Positions 35,891-48,084 of a stretch of 64,000 bases of DNA are shown piece after piece; positions within the stretch are counted from its first letter, which is position 1; the number at the start of each line of letters is the position of its first letter. This DNA comes from Aeromonas taiwanensis (GTDB lineage Bacteria; Pseudomonadota; Gammaproteobacteria; Enterobacterales; Aeromonadaceae): positions 1 to 64,000 of the forward strand of contig NZ_CDDD01000059.1 in the NCBI RefSeq assembly GCF_000820165.1, given 5' to 3'. A program made the translations under genes and the position numbers. The notes under the pieces were generated by a model that did no database searches, was not told the DNA's origin, and saw nothing but the letters and a program-made list of their open reading frames with translations.

Positions 35891-37213
35891 ATGGCCCAGT
35901 TTTTCAAGCCCGAAAAGAAATCCACCCAGCCCCAACGTATTGAATTTACGATAGACAGTCTGGATCACCACTGTGTCGGTGTCGGCCGTCATCAGGGCAA
36001 GGCGATCTTCGTCGAAGGGGCGCTTCCCGGCGAGGCCATCAAGGCCCGCATCATCGATGACAAGAAGCATTATGCCCATGGCGCCCTGCAACAGGTGATG
36101 ACCCCGGCGGCCAATCGCATCGCCCCCTTCTGCGGCCACTATCGCGAGTGCGGCGGGTGCAGCGCCCAGCACCTGGGGGAGGCGGATCAGCAGGCGGCCA
36201 AGGAGGCCGGGCTGGTCAGCCTGTTCGAGCGCCTCGGCAATATTCAGGCGCCGGCGCTGGAGCCCGTGCTGAGAGGGGAGTCCCGCGCCTACCGCCGGGT
36301 CTGCCGCCTGGCCATCAAGTTTGACAAGAACGGCCGCTGCACCCGGGTGGGCTTCCGCCGTCGCCAGTCCAACGATCTGGTGGAGATCGCCGGCTGCCCC
36401 GTGCTGGCCGAGCCGCTCTCGGCCCTCATCGCGCCGCTGCGCGAGTGTCTCAACCGCCTCAAGAGCCAGCGCGAGCTGGGTCATGCTGAACTTATTCAGG
36501 CCGAGCAGGGCATCATGATGCTGCTGCGCCACACCGGCCGCCCGAACGAGGCGGATCGCGCCCTGTTGATCGCGTTCGCGCAAGAGCAGGGGATCGACCT
36601 CTATCTGCAGGCGGCGGACGATCGCATCGAGCCCCTGCATCAGCAATTTCAACCGAGCTACTCCCTCGATGGCCTGTCTCTTGCATTTGCCCCCGGTGAC
36701 TTCATCCAGGTCAATGGCCCCATCAACCAGCGCATGGTCGATCAGGCGCTGGCGTGGCTGGGCGCTACCGGGGATGACAAGGTGCTGGATCTCTTCTGCG
36801 GCATCGGCAACTTCACCCTGCCGCTGGCTCGTCAGGCCCGCGAAGTGGTCGGGGTCGAAGGGGAGCTTGCCATGGTGGAGCGTGCCACGGAGAACGCCAG
36901 GCGCAACGGCATCGACAACGCCCGCTTCTACAAGGCGGACTTGAGCGGCGACATTGTCGGCATGTCCTGGGCCCGGGAGGGATTTGACCTGGTGCTGCTG
37001 GATCCGGCGAGGCCCGGCGCCCTCGAGGTGATGAGCCACGTAGTGGCACTTTCGCCCAAACGGGTGGTCTATGTTTCCTGTAACCCGGTCACCCTGGCCC
37101 GTGACAGCAAGGTGCTGGTGCAGGGGGGCTACCAGCTGACCCGGCTGGGGATGCTGGACATGTTCCCGCACACCGGTCATCTGGAATCCATGGCACTGTT
37201 TGAACGGGGTTGA
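35891..37213 (+). CDS. rlmD: 23S rRNA (uracil-1939-C5)-methyltransferase RlmD
   Basis: SAM-dependent enzyme that methylates U1939 of 23S rRNA and carries a [4Fe-4S] cluster. The 440-residue protein has an N-terminal TRAM domain (about 10-70) and cluster cysteines Cys81, Cys87, Cys90 and Cys169. The SAM-binding VLDLFCGIGNFTLPLA lies near residue 298. The catalytic nucleophile is near Cys396 in VYVSCNPVTLARD. Its divergence from barA and position ahead of relA match E. coli. The ribosome site is weak. Confidence 0.96.
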   Translation: MAQFFKPEKKSTQPQRIEFTIDSLDHHCVGVGRHQGKAIFVEGALPGEAIKARIIDDKKHYAHGALQQVMTPAANRIAPFCGHYRECGGCSAQHLGEADQQAAKEAGLVSLFERLGNIQAPALEPVLRGESRAYRRVCRLAIKFDKNGRCTRVGFRRRQSNDLVEIAGCPVLAEPLSALIAPLRECLNRLKSQRELGHAELIQAEQGIMMLLRHTGRPNEADRALLIAFAQEQGIDLYLQAADDRIEPLHQQFQPSYSLDGLSLAFAPGDFIQVNGPINQRMVDQALAWLGATGDDKVLDLFCGIGNFTLPLARQAREVVGVEGELAMVERATENARRNGIDNARFYKADLSGDIVGMSWAREGFDLVLLDPARPGALEVMSHVVALSPKRVVYVSCNPVTLARDSKVLVQGGYQLTRLGMLDMFPHTGHLESMALFERG

Positions 37214-37263
37214 ATGGCCCGCCCTTCGGGAGAAACGACAGAGGCGGTTGCATCGGTTTTTCG

Positions 37264-37293
37264 ATGGTGGCAGTGCTGTCTGAGCAGGAGTGA
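37264..37293 (+). pseudogene. Possible orphan copy of the relA start
   Basis: A nine-codon frame begins MVAV, the same first four residues as RelA. GTG and GCA stand where relA has GTT and GCG, both synonymous. A similar GCATCGG-pyrimidine-rich segment precedes both. The match is short, so this may be chance. It lies 203 bases ahead of relA. Confidence 0.35.
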
Positions 37294-37466
37294 TTAGGGT
37301 AATCTAGAGCGTCGAAAATGGATCGGATGTGGGGGAGAGCCCTGTTGTCTTGCGCGACAGCATGCCTTGAAAACTCTCTTCTGCATCCCCATTTGAGGCA
37401 GTCATCAGTTGATGAGGGGAAGGGGAAGCATCGGCTTTCGGCCCCACACTTTTAAGGATTGATACC

Positions 37467-39677
37467 ATGGTTGCGGTGCGCGATATTCATTTGAAAGACA
37501 ATTTCACTCTGGATGAGTGGGTCAGTTCCCTCTCCTTAAGTGAAAATGACAAGAATCAGCTGCGAACCGTCTACCAGTACTGTCTGACGCTCGGCGACGA
37601 GGCCCTCACCAACCGCCTGCTGGTGCGCGGCGTCGAGATGGTGGGCATCCTGCTGATGCTCAGCATGGATCTCGCTACCCTCAAGGCGGCCATTCTCTAC
37701 CCCTTCGTCGAAGCGGGCCTCATCAGCCAGGAGAAGGTGAGCGAGGACTTCGGCGCCAAGATCGCCAAGCTGGTGGAAGGGGTGCTGGAGATGGAGGCCA
37801 TCCGCTCCCTGCAGACCCTGCACCGCAGCGAGACCTCCCCGGAGCAGGTGGACAACGTGCGCCGCATGCTGCTCGCCATGGTGGAAGACGTGCGCGCCGT
37901 GGTGATCAAGCTGGCGGAGCGGATCGCCTGCCTGCGGGAGGCGAAGAAGGCGGATGAAGAGACCCGGGTGCTGATGGCCCAGGAGATCACCAACATCTAT
38001 GCGCCGCTGGCCAACCGCCTCGGTATCGGTCAGCTCAAGTGGGAGCTCGAGGATCTCGCCTTCCGCTACCTGCACCCGGACACCTACAAGCAGATCGCCA
38101 AGCAACTCGACGAGAAACGCCTCGATCGGGAGCGCTACATCCGCGAGTTCGTGCAAACCCTGCGGGATGCCCTGGCAGAGGCGGGGGTCGAGGCCGAGGT
38201 CTACGGCCGGCCGAAACACATCTACAGCATCTGGCGCAAGATGCAGAAGAAGCACCTCGAGTTCAACGAGCTGTTCGACGTGCGCGCGGTGCGGGTGATC
38301 ACCAAGCGGCTGCAGGATTGCTACGCGGCGCTCGGCATAGTCCACACCCACTTCCACCACATTCCCCGCGAATTTGACGACTATGTCGCCAACCCCAAGC
38401 CCAACGGCTACCAGTCCATCCACACCGTCGTGGTGGGGGAAGAGGGCAAGACGGTGGAGATCCAGATCCGCACCGAGCAGATGCATCAGGATGCGGAGCT
38501 CGGCGTCGCTGCCCACTGGCGCTACAAGGAAGGGGCCCAGGCGGCCACCAAGACCAATACCTTCGAAGACAAGATCGAGTGGCTGCGAAAACTCCTCGCG
38601 TGGCAGGAGGATCTCTCTGAGAGCGGCTCCCTGCTGGACGATCTGCGCAGTCAGGTGTTCGAGGACAGGGTCTATGTGTTCACCCCCAAGGGAGATGTCA
38701 TCGACCTGCCGGCGGGCGCCACGCCGCTCGATTTCGCCTATCACGTGCACAGCATGATCGGCCACCGCTGCATCGGCACCAAGATCGACGGCCGCATCGT
38801 GCCCTTCACCTACACGCTGCAGACCGGCGACCAGGTGGAGGTGATCACCCAGAAGGAGCCGAACCCGAGCCGCGACTGGATGAACCCCAACGCGGGCTTC
38901 CTGCGCTCCAGCCGGGCGCGCGCCAAGGTGGCGACCTGGTTCCGCAAGCTGGATCGGGACAAGAACATCGCCGCCGGCAAGGAGCTGCTGGAGAAGGAGC
39001 TGGACAGGCATAACCTGACCCTCTCCAAGGTGGACAAAGTGGTGCTGGAGCGCTTCCACGCCGAGGAGCTGGAAGACCTGCTGGCCGGGATCGGCAGCGG
39101 CGACATCCGCATCAACCAGCTGCTCAACTATCTGGACACCCGTTACAACAAGCCGACCGCCGAGGAAGAGGATCGCCGGCTGCTGGAGAAGCTGGAGCAG
39201 AAGGCCAACGTGCCGTTCCGCCCCAAGCCCAAGGATCACATCGTGGTGGAAGGGGTCGGCAACCTGATGACCCACATCGCTCGCTGCTGCCAGCCCATTC
39301 CGGGGGATGCCATCCAGGGCTTCATCACCATGGGGCGGGGGGTCTCCATCCACCGGGAGGATTGCGAGCAGCTCAAGGAGCTGTCGCGTCGCAACCCGGA
39401 GCGGCTGATTGACGCGGTCTGGGGGGAGAACTACTCCGGCGGTTACGGCCTCACCATCCGCATCCTCTCCAACGACAGATCCGGCCTGCTGCGCGACATC
39501 ACGACAGTGCTCGCCAACGAGAAGATCAACGTGATGGGGGTGCGCTCGCGCTCCAACGTGCGCGAGCAGACCGCCGAGATCGACATGGAGCTGGAGATCT
39601 ACAACATCAACGCCTTCAACCGGGCGTTGGCCAAGCTCAGCCAGCTCAACGACGTGATCAGCGCCAAGCGCCTCTGA
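37467..39677 (+). CDS. relA: GTP pyrophosphokinase RelA
   Basis: Ribosome-associated (p)ppGpp synthetase of the stringent response. The 736-residue protein has the SpoT/RelA layout. The hydrolase-like N-terminal domain lacks the catalytic HD pair (ILYPFVEAG at that place), so it is synthetase-only. The synthetase domain has YGRPKHIYSIWRKMQKK and NPKPNGYQSIHTVV. A TGS domain (VYVFTPKGDVIDLPAGATPLDFAY) is followed by helical/zinc-finger regions (HIARCCQPIPGD) and an ACT domain. AAGGATTGATACC precedes the ATG. The 253-base gap before it holds the candidate start copy but no clear promoter. Confidence 0.97.
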   Translation: MVAVRDIHLKDNFTLDEWVSSLSLSENDKNQLRTVYQYCLTLGDEALTNRLLVRGVEMVGILLMLSMDLATLKAAILYPFVEAGLISQEKVSEDFGAKIAKLVEGVLEMEAIRSLQTLHRSETSPEQVDNVRRMLLAMVEDVRAVVIKLAERIACLREAKKADEETRVLMAQEITNIYAPLANRLGIGQLKWELEDLAFRYLHPDTYKQIAKQLDEKRLDRERYIREFVQTLRDALAEAGVEAEVYGRPKHIYSIWRKMQKKHLEFNELFDVRAVRVITKRLQDCYAALGIVHTHFHHIPREFDDYVANPKPNGYQSIHTVVVGEEGKTVEIQIRTEQMHQDAELGVAAHWRYKEGAQAATKTNTFEDKIEWLRKLLAWQEDLSESGSLLDDLRSQVFEDRVYVFTPKGDVIDLPAGATPLDFAYHVHSMIGHRCIGTKIDGRIVPFTYTLQTGDQVEVITQKEPNPSRDWMNPNAGFLRSSRARAKVATWFRKLDRDKNIAAGKELLEKELDRHNLTLSKVDKVVLERFHAEELEDLLAGIGSGDIRINQLLNYLDTRYNKPTAEEEDRRLLEKLEQKANVPFRPKPKDHIVVEGVGNLMTHIARCCQPIPGDAIQGFITMGRGVSIHREDCEQLKELSRRNPERLIDAVWGENYSGGYGLTIRILSNDRSGLLRDITTVLANEKINVMGVRSRSNVREQTAEIDMELEIYNINAFNRALAKLSQLNDVISAKRL

Positions 39678-39697
39678 TCTTACCCGACACCGCCCCC

Positions 39698-39728
39698 GTG
39701 ACCGACCGCCAAGTCGGTCACTGTTTTT
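39698..39728 (+). terminator. Terminator after relA
   Basis: GTGACCGAC and GTCGGTCAC pair around a six-base loop; TGTTTTT follows. Confidence 0.9.
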
Positions 39729-39759
39729 CCCCGGTAGCATCAATAAAAGCGAAGATCCC

Positions 39760-39822
39760 ATGTCTCAACGTTACGACCTGCCCCAACTGCTCGACATGAG
39801 ATTGATCGGCTGCGCGGCTTGA
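39760..39822 (+). pseudogene. Orphan copy of the mazG start (20-codon frame)
   Basis: The frame begins MSQRYDLPQLLD against [12 protein letters not shown] in mazG, with the first 20 bases identical and 35 of 39 matching. It then shifts frame and stops at 39822. It lies 105 bases before the true mazG start and 32 bases after the relA terminator. With the copied end at 40694-40738, it brackets the intact gene. Confidence 0.85.
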
Positions 39823-39864
39823 TGTCGCTTTATCCCCATTTAACGAATCGAAAGTGAGTAGCCC

Positions 39865-40662
39865 ATGTCTCAACGTTACGACCTCTCTCAATTGCTCGAC
39901 ATCATGGCTCGCCTGCGGGATCCGCAAGGGGGTTGCCCTTGGGATCTCAAGCAGAGCTTCCAGACCATAGTGCCCCACACCCTGGAGGAGGCCTACGAGG
40001 TGGCCGATGCCATCGAGACCGAGGACTGGAATGGGCTGAAGGGGGAGCTCGGCGATCTGCTGTTCCAGGTGGTCTTCTATGCCCAGCTTGGCAAGGAGCA
40101 GGGGCTGTTCGACTTTGCCGACATCGTCGATGCGGTGAGCGAGAAGCTGATCCGCCGCCATCCCCATGTCTTCTCCGATGCCGACCTCGGCGACGAGCAG
40201 GCGGTCAAGGTGAACTGGGAGGCGGAGAAGGCCAAGGAGCGGGCGGCGCTCGACAAAGAGAGCGTGCTCGACGACATCCCCCTCTCGCTGCCGGCCCTGA
40301 CCCGGGCCGCCAAGATCCAGAAGCGCTGCGCCACCGTCGGTTTCGACTGGAAGACCCTGGGCCCCGTGGTGGACAAGATCCACGAGGAGATCGAGGAGGT
40401 GATGGAAGAGGCGCTGATGGTCGACGTGGACGAGGCGCGGGTGAGCGACGAGCTCGGCGATCTGCTGTTTGCTACCGTCAACCTGGTGCGCCACCTGGGC
40501 AAGGATCCCGAGCAGGTGCTGCGGGGCGCCAATGCCAAGTTCGAGCGACGTTTTCGTCAGGTTGAGCAGTTTATCGCCGCGGAAGGGCTGAAAATGACCG
40601 ACTGTACCCTGGAGAAGCTGGATGACGCCTGGGGTCGGGCCAAGGAAACCGAACAGAGTTGA
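39865..40662 (+). CDS. mazG: Nucleoside triphosphate pyrophosphohydrolase MazG
   Basis: MazG hydrolyses NTPs and dNTPs to monophosphates and moderates (p)ppGpp effects. The 265-residue protein has two tandem MazG domains. The first shows [11 protein letters not shown] (41-51) followed by [13 protein letters not shown]. The second shows [11 protein letters not shown], then [18 protein letters not shown]. These Glu/Asp sets bind the magnesium. The gene is complete and looks functional, but it is flanked by a copy of its start and a copy of its end. No mazEF genes lie upstream, unlike E. coli. Confidence 0.97.
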   Translation: MSQRYDLSQLLDIMARLRDPQGGCPWDLKQSFQTIVPHTLEEAYEVADAIETEDWNGLKGELGDLLFQVVFYAQLGKEQGLFDFADIVDAVSEKLIRRHPHVFSDADLGDEQAVKVNWEAEKAKERAALDKESVLDDIPLSLPALTRAAKIQKRCATVGFDWKTLGPVVDKIHEEIEEVMEEALMVDVDEARVSDELGDLLFATVNLVRHLGKDPEQVLRGANAKFERRFRQVEQFIAAEGLKMTDCTLEKLDDAWGRAKETEQS

Positions 40663-40693
40663 GTGCTGAGAAGGACGGATTGCCCCGAAGACA

Positions 40694-40738
40694 CTGGATG
40701 TCATCCGGGACAGGGCCAAAGAAACCGAGCAAAGTTGA
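40694..40738 (+). pseudogene. Orphan copy of the mazG end (15 codons plus stop region)
   Basis: In frame it ends [12 protein letters not shown], identical to the MazG C-terminus. It matches 40618-40662 at 35 of 45 bases. Within those last eight codons all four differences (CGG/AGG, AAG/AAA, GAA/GAG, CAG/CAA) are synonymous. It lies 76 bases beyond the real end, just before the pyrG promoter. Confidence 0.85.
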
Positions 40739-40784
40739 TTTGGCGCAAGACGGGGGGGCGGCGAGCCTGATAGATTTTTGTTCA

Positions 40785-40813
40785 TTGTTTGGGAGTGGGG
40801 GTTTTGGTATACT
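40785..40813 (+). promoter_or_regulatory. Sigma-70 promoter of pyrG
   Basis: TTGTTT and TATACT are separated by 17 bases. A purine-rich G-run fills the spacer. It lies about 67 bases upstream of the pyrG ATG. Confidence 0.7.
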
Positions 40814-40861
40814 GTTTCCCCGTCCTGCTTCATCCCCGAAGCACCCCTTAAAATTCCCTAA

Positions 40862-43908
<3,047 letters not shown>

Positions 43909-43932
43909 TTTTCGCCTGCTTCCGAGCCTCCC

Positions 43933-43960
43933 AAAGCCCCGCCATCTGGCGGGGCTTTTT
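43933..43960 (+). terminator. Terminator after eno
   Basis: AAAGCCCCGCCA-TC-TGGCGGGGC stem followed by five T residues. Confidence 0.92.
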
Positions 43961-44085
43961 CGTATCCGCCTCCTCCATGAACGAGTCCCGTGTTTTTTAT
44001 TCCGACCAACCCATCCGGCACACAGGCTTTCTTTTGTCTTGCCTGCGAATATGGGAAACTAGGCCGCTTGAAGGAGACTCAGTGC

Positions 44086-44403
44086 ATGCGGCTACTCACT
44101 CTTATCCTGCTCCTCCTGTTGGGAGGGCTGCAATATGACTTCTGGCTGGGGAAGAACGGCCTCTCCGACTATCGGGATCTCTCCAATGCCATTGAGCGGC
44201 AGCAGCAGGACAACCTGGTGCTCAAGGACCGCAATAACCTGATCTACCGGGAGATCGACGATTTGACCTCGGGCCTGGAGGCCATCGAGGAGCTGTCGCG
44301 CAATGACCTCGGCTACATCAAGCAGGGCGAGACCTTCTACCGGATCATCCCCAAGGAAAAAGACCAGGCGACCGAGCCTGACGGCGTTCCCTACGATGAC
44401 TGA
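44086..44403 (+). CDS. ftsB: Cell division protein FtsB
   Basis: Bitopic inner-membrane protein of the FtsQLB divisome complex. The 105-residue protein has one membrane helix (about 3-20), then a coiled coil (DLSNAIERQQQDNLVLKDRNNLIYREIDDL, quoted here only as positions 33-62) and a short tail (LSRNDLGYIKQGETFYRII). ATG 44086 has AAGGAG nine bases upstream; a longer frame from 43990 is not supported. Its end overlaps ispD by eight bases, the conserved ftsB-ispD-ispF order. Confidence 0.95.
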   Translation: MRLLTLILLLLLGGLQYDFWLGKNGLSDYRDLSNAIERQQQDNLVLKDRNNLIYREIDDLTSGLEAIEELSRNDLGYIKQGETFYRIIPKEKDQATEPDGVPYDD

Positions 44404-45127
44404 TCACCAGAGCGGACTGACCGCGATAGTCCCGGCCGCCGGCATCGGCAGCCGCATGGGCGCCAGCTGCCCGAAACAGTATCTGTCGCTGGCAGGGAAG
44501 TGCATCCTGGAGCATACCCTGGAGCGCCTGCTCTCCCATCCGGCCATCGCCCGGGTGATCGTGGCGCTGGCTCCCCACGATGCCTGGTTCGAGACGCTGG
44601 CCGTGGCCGCCGACCCGCGCGTGCTGCGGGTGGAAGGGGGTTGCGAGCGTGCCCATTCGGTGCTCAACGGGCTGCATGTTGCACAAGGGGAGTGGGTACT
44701 GGTGCATGACGCCGCCCGTCCCTGTCTGACCCACGACGATCTCGACAGGCTCATCGCCACCGCCATGGCGTGCGACGGCGCCATCCTCGGCAGCCGGGTG
44801 CGCGACACCATGAAACGTTCCGACGGGGCGGGCAACATTCTCGCCACCGTGGATCGCGAGCAACTCTGGCATGCCCTGACGCCACAGATGTTCCCCCGCC
44901 TTGCGCTCAAACGTGCGTTGGAGGAGGGGCTGGCCCTGGGGGCGGACATCACCGACGAGGCGTCGGCCATGGAGCGCGCCGGTTTCACCGTCAGGATGGT
45001 GGAAGGGCGTGCCGACAACATCAAGGTGACCCGGCCGGAAGATCTCTCCCTGGCCGGGCTCTTTTTACAGCAACAGTGTGCGCGCCAGCCGGCGCGACCC
45101 GATTCACCCGCAGAGGAGCAGGCATGA
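44396..45127 (+). CDS. ispD: 2-C-methyl-D-erythritol 4-phosphate cytidylyltransferase
   Basis: Third step of the MEP isoprenoid pathway. It transfers CMP to methylerythritol phosphate. The 243-residue protein has AIVPAAGIGSRMGASCPKQY (nucleotide loop, 10-29), VLVHDAARPCLT near residue 102, and the terminal NIKVTRPEDLSLA. It begins inside ftsB. The stop is part of ATGA at 45124-45127, where an orphan copy of the ispF start begins, not ispF itself. Confidence 0.96.
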   Translation: MTDHQSGLTAIVPAAGIGSRMGASCPKQYLSLAGKCILEHTLERLLSHPAIARVIVALAPHDAWFETLAVAADPRVLRVEGGCERAHSVLNGLHVAQGEWVLVHDAARPCLTHDDLDRLIATAMACDGAILGSRVRDTMKRSDGAGNILATVDREQLWHALTPQMFPRLALKRALEEGLALGADITDEASAMERAGFTVRMVEGRADNIKVTRPEDLSLAGLFLQQQCARQPARPDSPAEEQA

Positions 45128-45204
45128 TCCGCAGTGGCCATGGTCTTGAGGCATACACATTGGACGGGAAAGGTATCCACATGATGAGGGGGCACCGGGC
45201 ATGA
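45124..45204 (+). pseudogene. Diverged 26-codon copy of the ispF start between ispD and ispF
   Basis: This frame overlaps the ispD stop (ATGA at 45124) and the ispF start (ATGA at 45201-45204). It aligns without gaps to the first 26 residues of Isp[12 protein letters not shown] against [11 protein letters not shown], then matching Gly15, Gly17, Met20 and Gly23. About 25 of the first 34 bases agree. The zinc-site Asp and His of IspF are replaced by Glu and Tyr, so it cannot act as that site. It may now couple ispD and ispF translation. Confidence 0.7.
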
Positions 45205-45677
45205 TGCGAATCGGTCATGGTTTTGACGTACACAAGTTTGGCGGAGTCGGTCCCTGCATGCTGGGCGGGGTGGCAGTGCCCTATGAACAGGGGCTGCTGG
45301 CCCACTCCGATGGCGACGTGGTGCTGCACGCAGTGAGCGATGCCCTGCTGGGAGCCATCGGGGCCGGTGACATCGGCCGCCACTTCCCGGATACCGCCGC
45401 CGAATTCAAGGGGATCGACAGCCGCATCCTGCTGCGGGATGTCTTTGCCCGGGTGCAGAAGGCGGGTTATGCCATCGGCAACCTGGATGTGACCATCATC
45501 GCCCAGGCCCCCAAGATGGCGCCCCATATCGCGGCCATGTGCGCCGTGCTGGCCGCCGATCTGCAATGTGATTCGAACCGGGTGAATGTCAAGGCGACCA
45601 CCACGGAACAACTCGGGTTTACGGGGCGCAAGGAAGGGATCGCCACCGAAGCCGTCGTCTTACTGGTGAAACAATAA
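45201..45677 (+). CDS. ispF: 2-C-methyl-D-erythritol 2,4-cyclodiphosphate synthase
   Basis: Fifth enzyme of the MEP pathway; it cyclises CDP-methylerythritol 2-phosphate. The 158-residue protein has [11 protein letters not shown] with zinc ligands Asp and His, [13 protein letters not shown] with the third ligand, and [26 protein letters not shown] at 45201/45204 gives two possible starts; AGGGGG lies eight bases upstream. The stop overlaps truD (TAATG). Normally ispF directly overlaps ispD; here it is displaced by 77 bases. Confidence 0.97.
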   Translation: MMRIGHGFDVHKFGGVGPCMLGGVAVPYEQGLLAHSDGDVVLHAVSDALLGAIGAGDIGRHFPDTAAEFKGIDSRILLRDVFARVQKAGYAIGNLDVTIIAQAPKMAPHIAAMCAVLAADLQCDSNRVNVKATTTEQLGFTGRKEGIATEAVVLLVKQ

Positions 45678-46735
45678 TGCTGGAACAACTTGCCTACCTG
45701 CACGGCGCGCCCGGCGCCCGTGGCATCCTCAAGGCCGAGGCCGCCGACTTCGTGGTCAATGAAGATCTCGGGTTTGAACCCTGTGGCGAGGGGGAGCATA
45801 TCTTCGTCCGGGTGCGCAAAACCGGCGAGAACACCGCCTGGGTGGCGGGCCTGCTGGCGGATGCGGCCGGAGTGGCGCGCAATGCGGTGACCTGGGCGGG
45901 TCTCAAGGATCGGCACGCGGTGACCGAGCAGTGGTTCGGCATCCACCTGCCTGGCAAGGCAGAGCCGGATCTGTCGGTCATCCAGAGTGACAGCATCCAG
46001 ATCCTCGAAAGCAAGCGTCACAACAAGAAGCTGCGGGTGGGCTACCTCAAGGGTAACCACTTCACCCTGCGTCTCACCGGACTGGAGCAAGCTGACGGGC
46101 TGGAATCCCGCCTGCAGGCCATCGCCGCCCAGGGGGTGCCGAACTACTACGGTGAACAGCGTTTCGGGCGCGAGGGCAACAACCTGGAAGCGGCCAAGGC
46201 GATGTTTGCCGGCAAGCGGATCAAGGATCGCAACAAGCGCTCCCTCTACCTCTCCGCCGCCCGCAGCATGCTGTTCAATACCATCGTCAGCGCCCGCATC
46301 GAGCAGGGGCTGGCACACCAGCTGCTGGCCGGTGACTGCGTGATGCTCAAGGGTAGCCACTCCATCTTCAGCGAAGAGGTGCTGACCCCCGAGCTGGAGG
46401 CGCGCCTTGCCTCCGGCGACGTACAGCTGACCGCCCCCCAGTGGGGTCGGGGCCGTCTGGCCAGCCAGGGGGCCGCCGCCGAGTTCGAGCAGGGGGTGCT
46501 GGCACCCTATGCCGACTGGTGTGACGGGCTGGAGAAGGCCGGGCTGGATCAGGACAGGCGCCCGCTGTTGCTCAAACCCGAGCAGATGAGCTGGCAGCTG
46601 GAAGGGGAGGTGCTGACCCTGTCGTTCTTCCTGCCGGCCGGAGCCTTTGCCACCAGCGTGGTACGCGAGTTAATGCAGGCCGAAGAGGCCGATCACGGTT
46701 TCAGGAACCCAACCGATGCGAATTCTGGTCAGTAA
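45677..46735 (+). CDS. truD: tRNA pseudouridine(13) synthase TruD
   Basis: Makes pseudouridine at position 13 of tRNA-Glu. The 352-residue protein has the TruD catalytic motif [15 protein letters not shown] with Asp78. It also has [18 protein letters not shown] and the terminal [14 protein letters not shown]. It starts in the ispF stop (TAATG) and its last 20 bases overlap surE, so the cluster is tightly coupled. Confidence 0.97.
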   Translation: MLEQLAYLHGAPGARGILKAEAADFVVNEDLGFEPCGEGEHIFVRVRKTGENTAWVAGLLADAAGVARNAVTWAGLKDRHAVTEQWFGIHLPGKAEPDLSVIQSDSIQILESKRHNKKLRVGYLKGNHFTLRLTGLEQADGLESRLQAIAAQGVPNYYGEQRFGREGNNLEAAKAMFAGKRIKDRNKRSLYLSAARSMLFNTIVSARIEQGLAHQLLAGDCVMLKGSHSIFSEEVLTPELEARLASGDVQLTAPQWGRGRLASQGAAAEFEQGVLAPYADWCDGLEKAGLDQDRRPLLLKPEQMSWQLEGEVLTLSFFLPAGAFATSVVRELMQAEEADHGFRNPTDANSGQ

Positions 46736-47462
46736 TGACGATGGAGTACATGCCGAGGGCATTCGCGCCCTCAGCGAGGCCTTGACGGCCTGTGGCGAGG
46801 TCATCGTGGTGGCGCCGGATCGCAACCGCAGTGGCGCCAGCCACTCTTTGACGCTGGAAGTGCCGCTGCGGGTCACCCGCATCGCCGAAACCGGATACCA
46901 TGCGGTGAAGGGGACCCCGACCGACTGCGTACACCTGGCGGTCAACGAGCTGGTGCGCCCTGAGCCCGACATGGTGGTAGCCGGCATCAACCACGGTGCC
47001 AACCTGGGGGATGATGTCATCTACTCCGGTACCGTGGCGGCCGCGACAGAGGGGCGCCACCTGGGCTTCCCGTCGCTGGCCATCTCGCTGGTAGGGCGGA
47101 CCCATTTCGCCACGGCAGCCCACTACGCGGCCCTGCTGGTGAAGGGTATGATGGTGCATCCGCTGCCCGCCGATCAGATCCTCAACGTCAACGTGCCCGA
47201 CCTGCCCCTCGATCAGATCAAGGGGATCAGGGTGACGCGCCTTGGCAATCGCCACCGTGCAGAGTCGGTGATCTGCACCGAGGATCCCCGTGGCCAGCCC
47301 ATCTACTGGATCGGCCCCCCGGGCAGTCAGCAGGATGCAGGCGAGGGTACGGATTTCGCTGCCATCGAGCAGGGCTATGTCTCCATCACTCCGCTGACCA
47401 TCGACATGACTGCCTACAGCAGTCTGGCGAGCCTGGGTGCCTGGCTGGATCTGCAGGGATGA
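46716..47462 (+). CDS. surE: 5'/3'-nucleotidase SurE
   Basis: Metal-dependent nucleotidase and polyphosphatase tied to stationary-phase survival. The 248-residue protein has the metal-binding NDDG (7-10), [14 protein letters not shown] (34-47), VKGTPTDCV (64-72) and [18 protein letters not shown] (89-106). It overlaps truD. The surE-pcm-nlpD-rpoS order is a stationary-phase signature of gammaproteobacteria. Confidence 0.97.
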   Translation: MRILVSNDDGVHAEGIRALSEALTACGEVIVVAPDRNRSGASHSLTLEVPLRVTRIAETGYHAVKGTPTDCVHLAVNELVRPEPDMVVAGINHGANLGDDVIYSGTVAAATEGRHLGFPSLAISLVGRTHFATAAHYAALLVKGMMVHPLPADQILNVNVPDLPLDQIKGIRVTRLGNRHRAESVICTEDPRGQPIYWIGPPGSQQDAGEGTDFAAIEQGYVSITPLTIDMTAYSSLASLGAWLDLQG

Positions 47463-47466
47463 CGTT

Positions 47467-48084
47467 GTGATAGTACAGCGCCTGTTGAATCAACTGATTG
47501 CCCAGGATGTGCGTGATTTCCGCGTGCTGGCGGCGATTGCGAAAGTGCCGCGCCAGCTGTTCGTGGACGAGGCCATGGCCCACAAGGCCTGGGACAATAC
47601 GGCCCTGCCCATCGGCCATGGCCAGACCATCTCCCAGCCCTACATAGTGGCGCGCATGACCGAGCTGCTGATCCAGAACGATCCGGCCCATGTGCTGGAG
47701 ATCGGGACGGGCTCCGGTTATCAGACCGCGGTGCTGGCCCATCTGGTGGAGCATGTCTACACGGTGGAGCGGATCAAGTCGCTGCAGTTCCAGGCCAGGC
47801 GCCGGCTGCGCCAGCTTGATCTGCACAATGTCTCTGCCAAGCATGGCAACGGCTGGCTGGGCTGGCCGAACAAGGGGCCTTTCGATGCCATCCTGGTGAC
47901 GGCGGCGGCGAGCGAGGTGCCCAAGGCCCTGACCGATCAGCTGGCCGATGGCGGTCGCCTGGTGTTGCCGGTGGGAGATAACCAGCAGACCCTGCAGCTG
48001 ATCGAGCGATCCGGCTCGCAGCTCACCAGCCGGATCCTGGAGCCGGTGCGTTTTGTTCCCCTGATTGACGGAGATGTCGAGTGA
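47467..48084 (+). CDS. pcm: Protein-L-isoaspartate O-methyltransferase
   Basis: Repairs isoaspartyl residues in aged proteins using SAM. The 205-residue protein has [13 protein letters not shown] (the substrate segment, about 51-63), [18 protein letters not shown] (SAM loop, about 75-92) and [16 protein letters not shown] 47467 is the start that best matches the family length; it lies four bases after surE. It overlaps yqaA by four bases (GTGA). Confidence 0.95.
   Translation: MIVQRLLNQLIAQDVRDFRVLAAIAKVPRQLFVDEAMAHKAWDNTALPIGHGQTISQPYIVARMTELLIQNDPAHVLEIGTGSGYQTAVLAHLVEHVYTVERIKSLQFQARRRLRQLDLHNVSAKHGNGWLGWPNKGPFDAILVTAAASEVPKALTDQLADGGRLVLPVGDNQQTLQLIERSGSQLTSRILEPVRFVPLIDGDVE

Noticed and set aside
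32808-35954. A 1048-codon open frame opposite barA
   Set aside because: It lies antisense to a complete, motif-bearing kinase and has shadow composition.
37294-37466. Copy of the rlmD end paired with the relA start copy
   Set aside because: I searched the gap by eye and found no convincing match to the rlmD C-terminal codons.
39865-40662. mazEF toxin-antitoxin genes next to mazG
   Set aside because: E. coli has mazEF between relA and mazG. Here the gap holds only the terminator and the mazG start copy.
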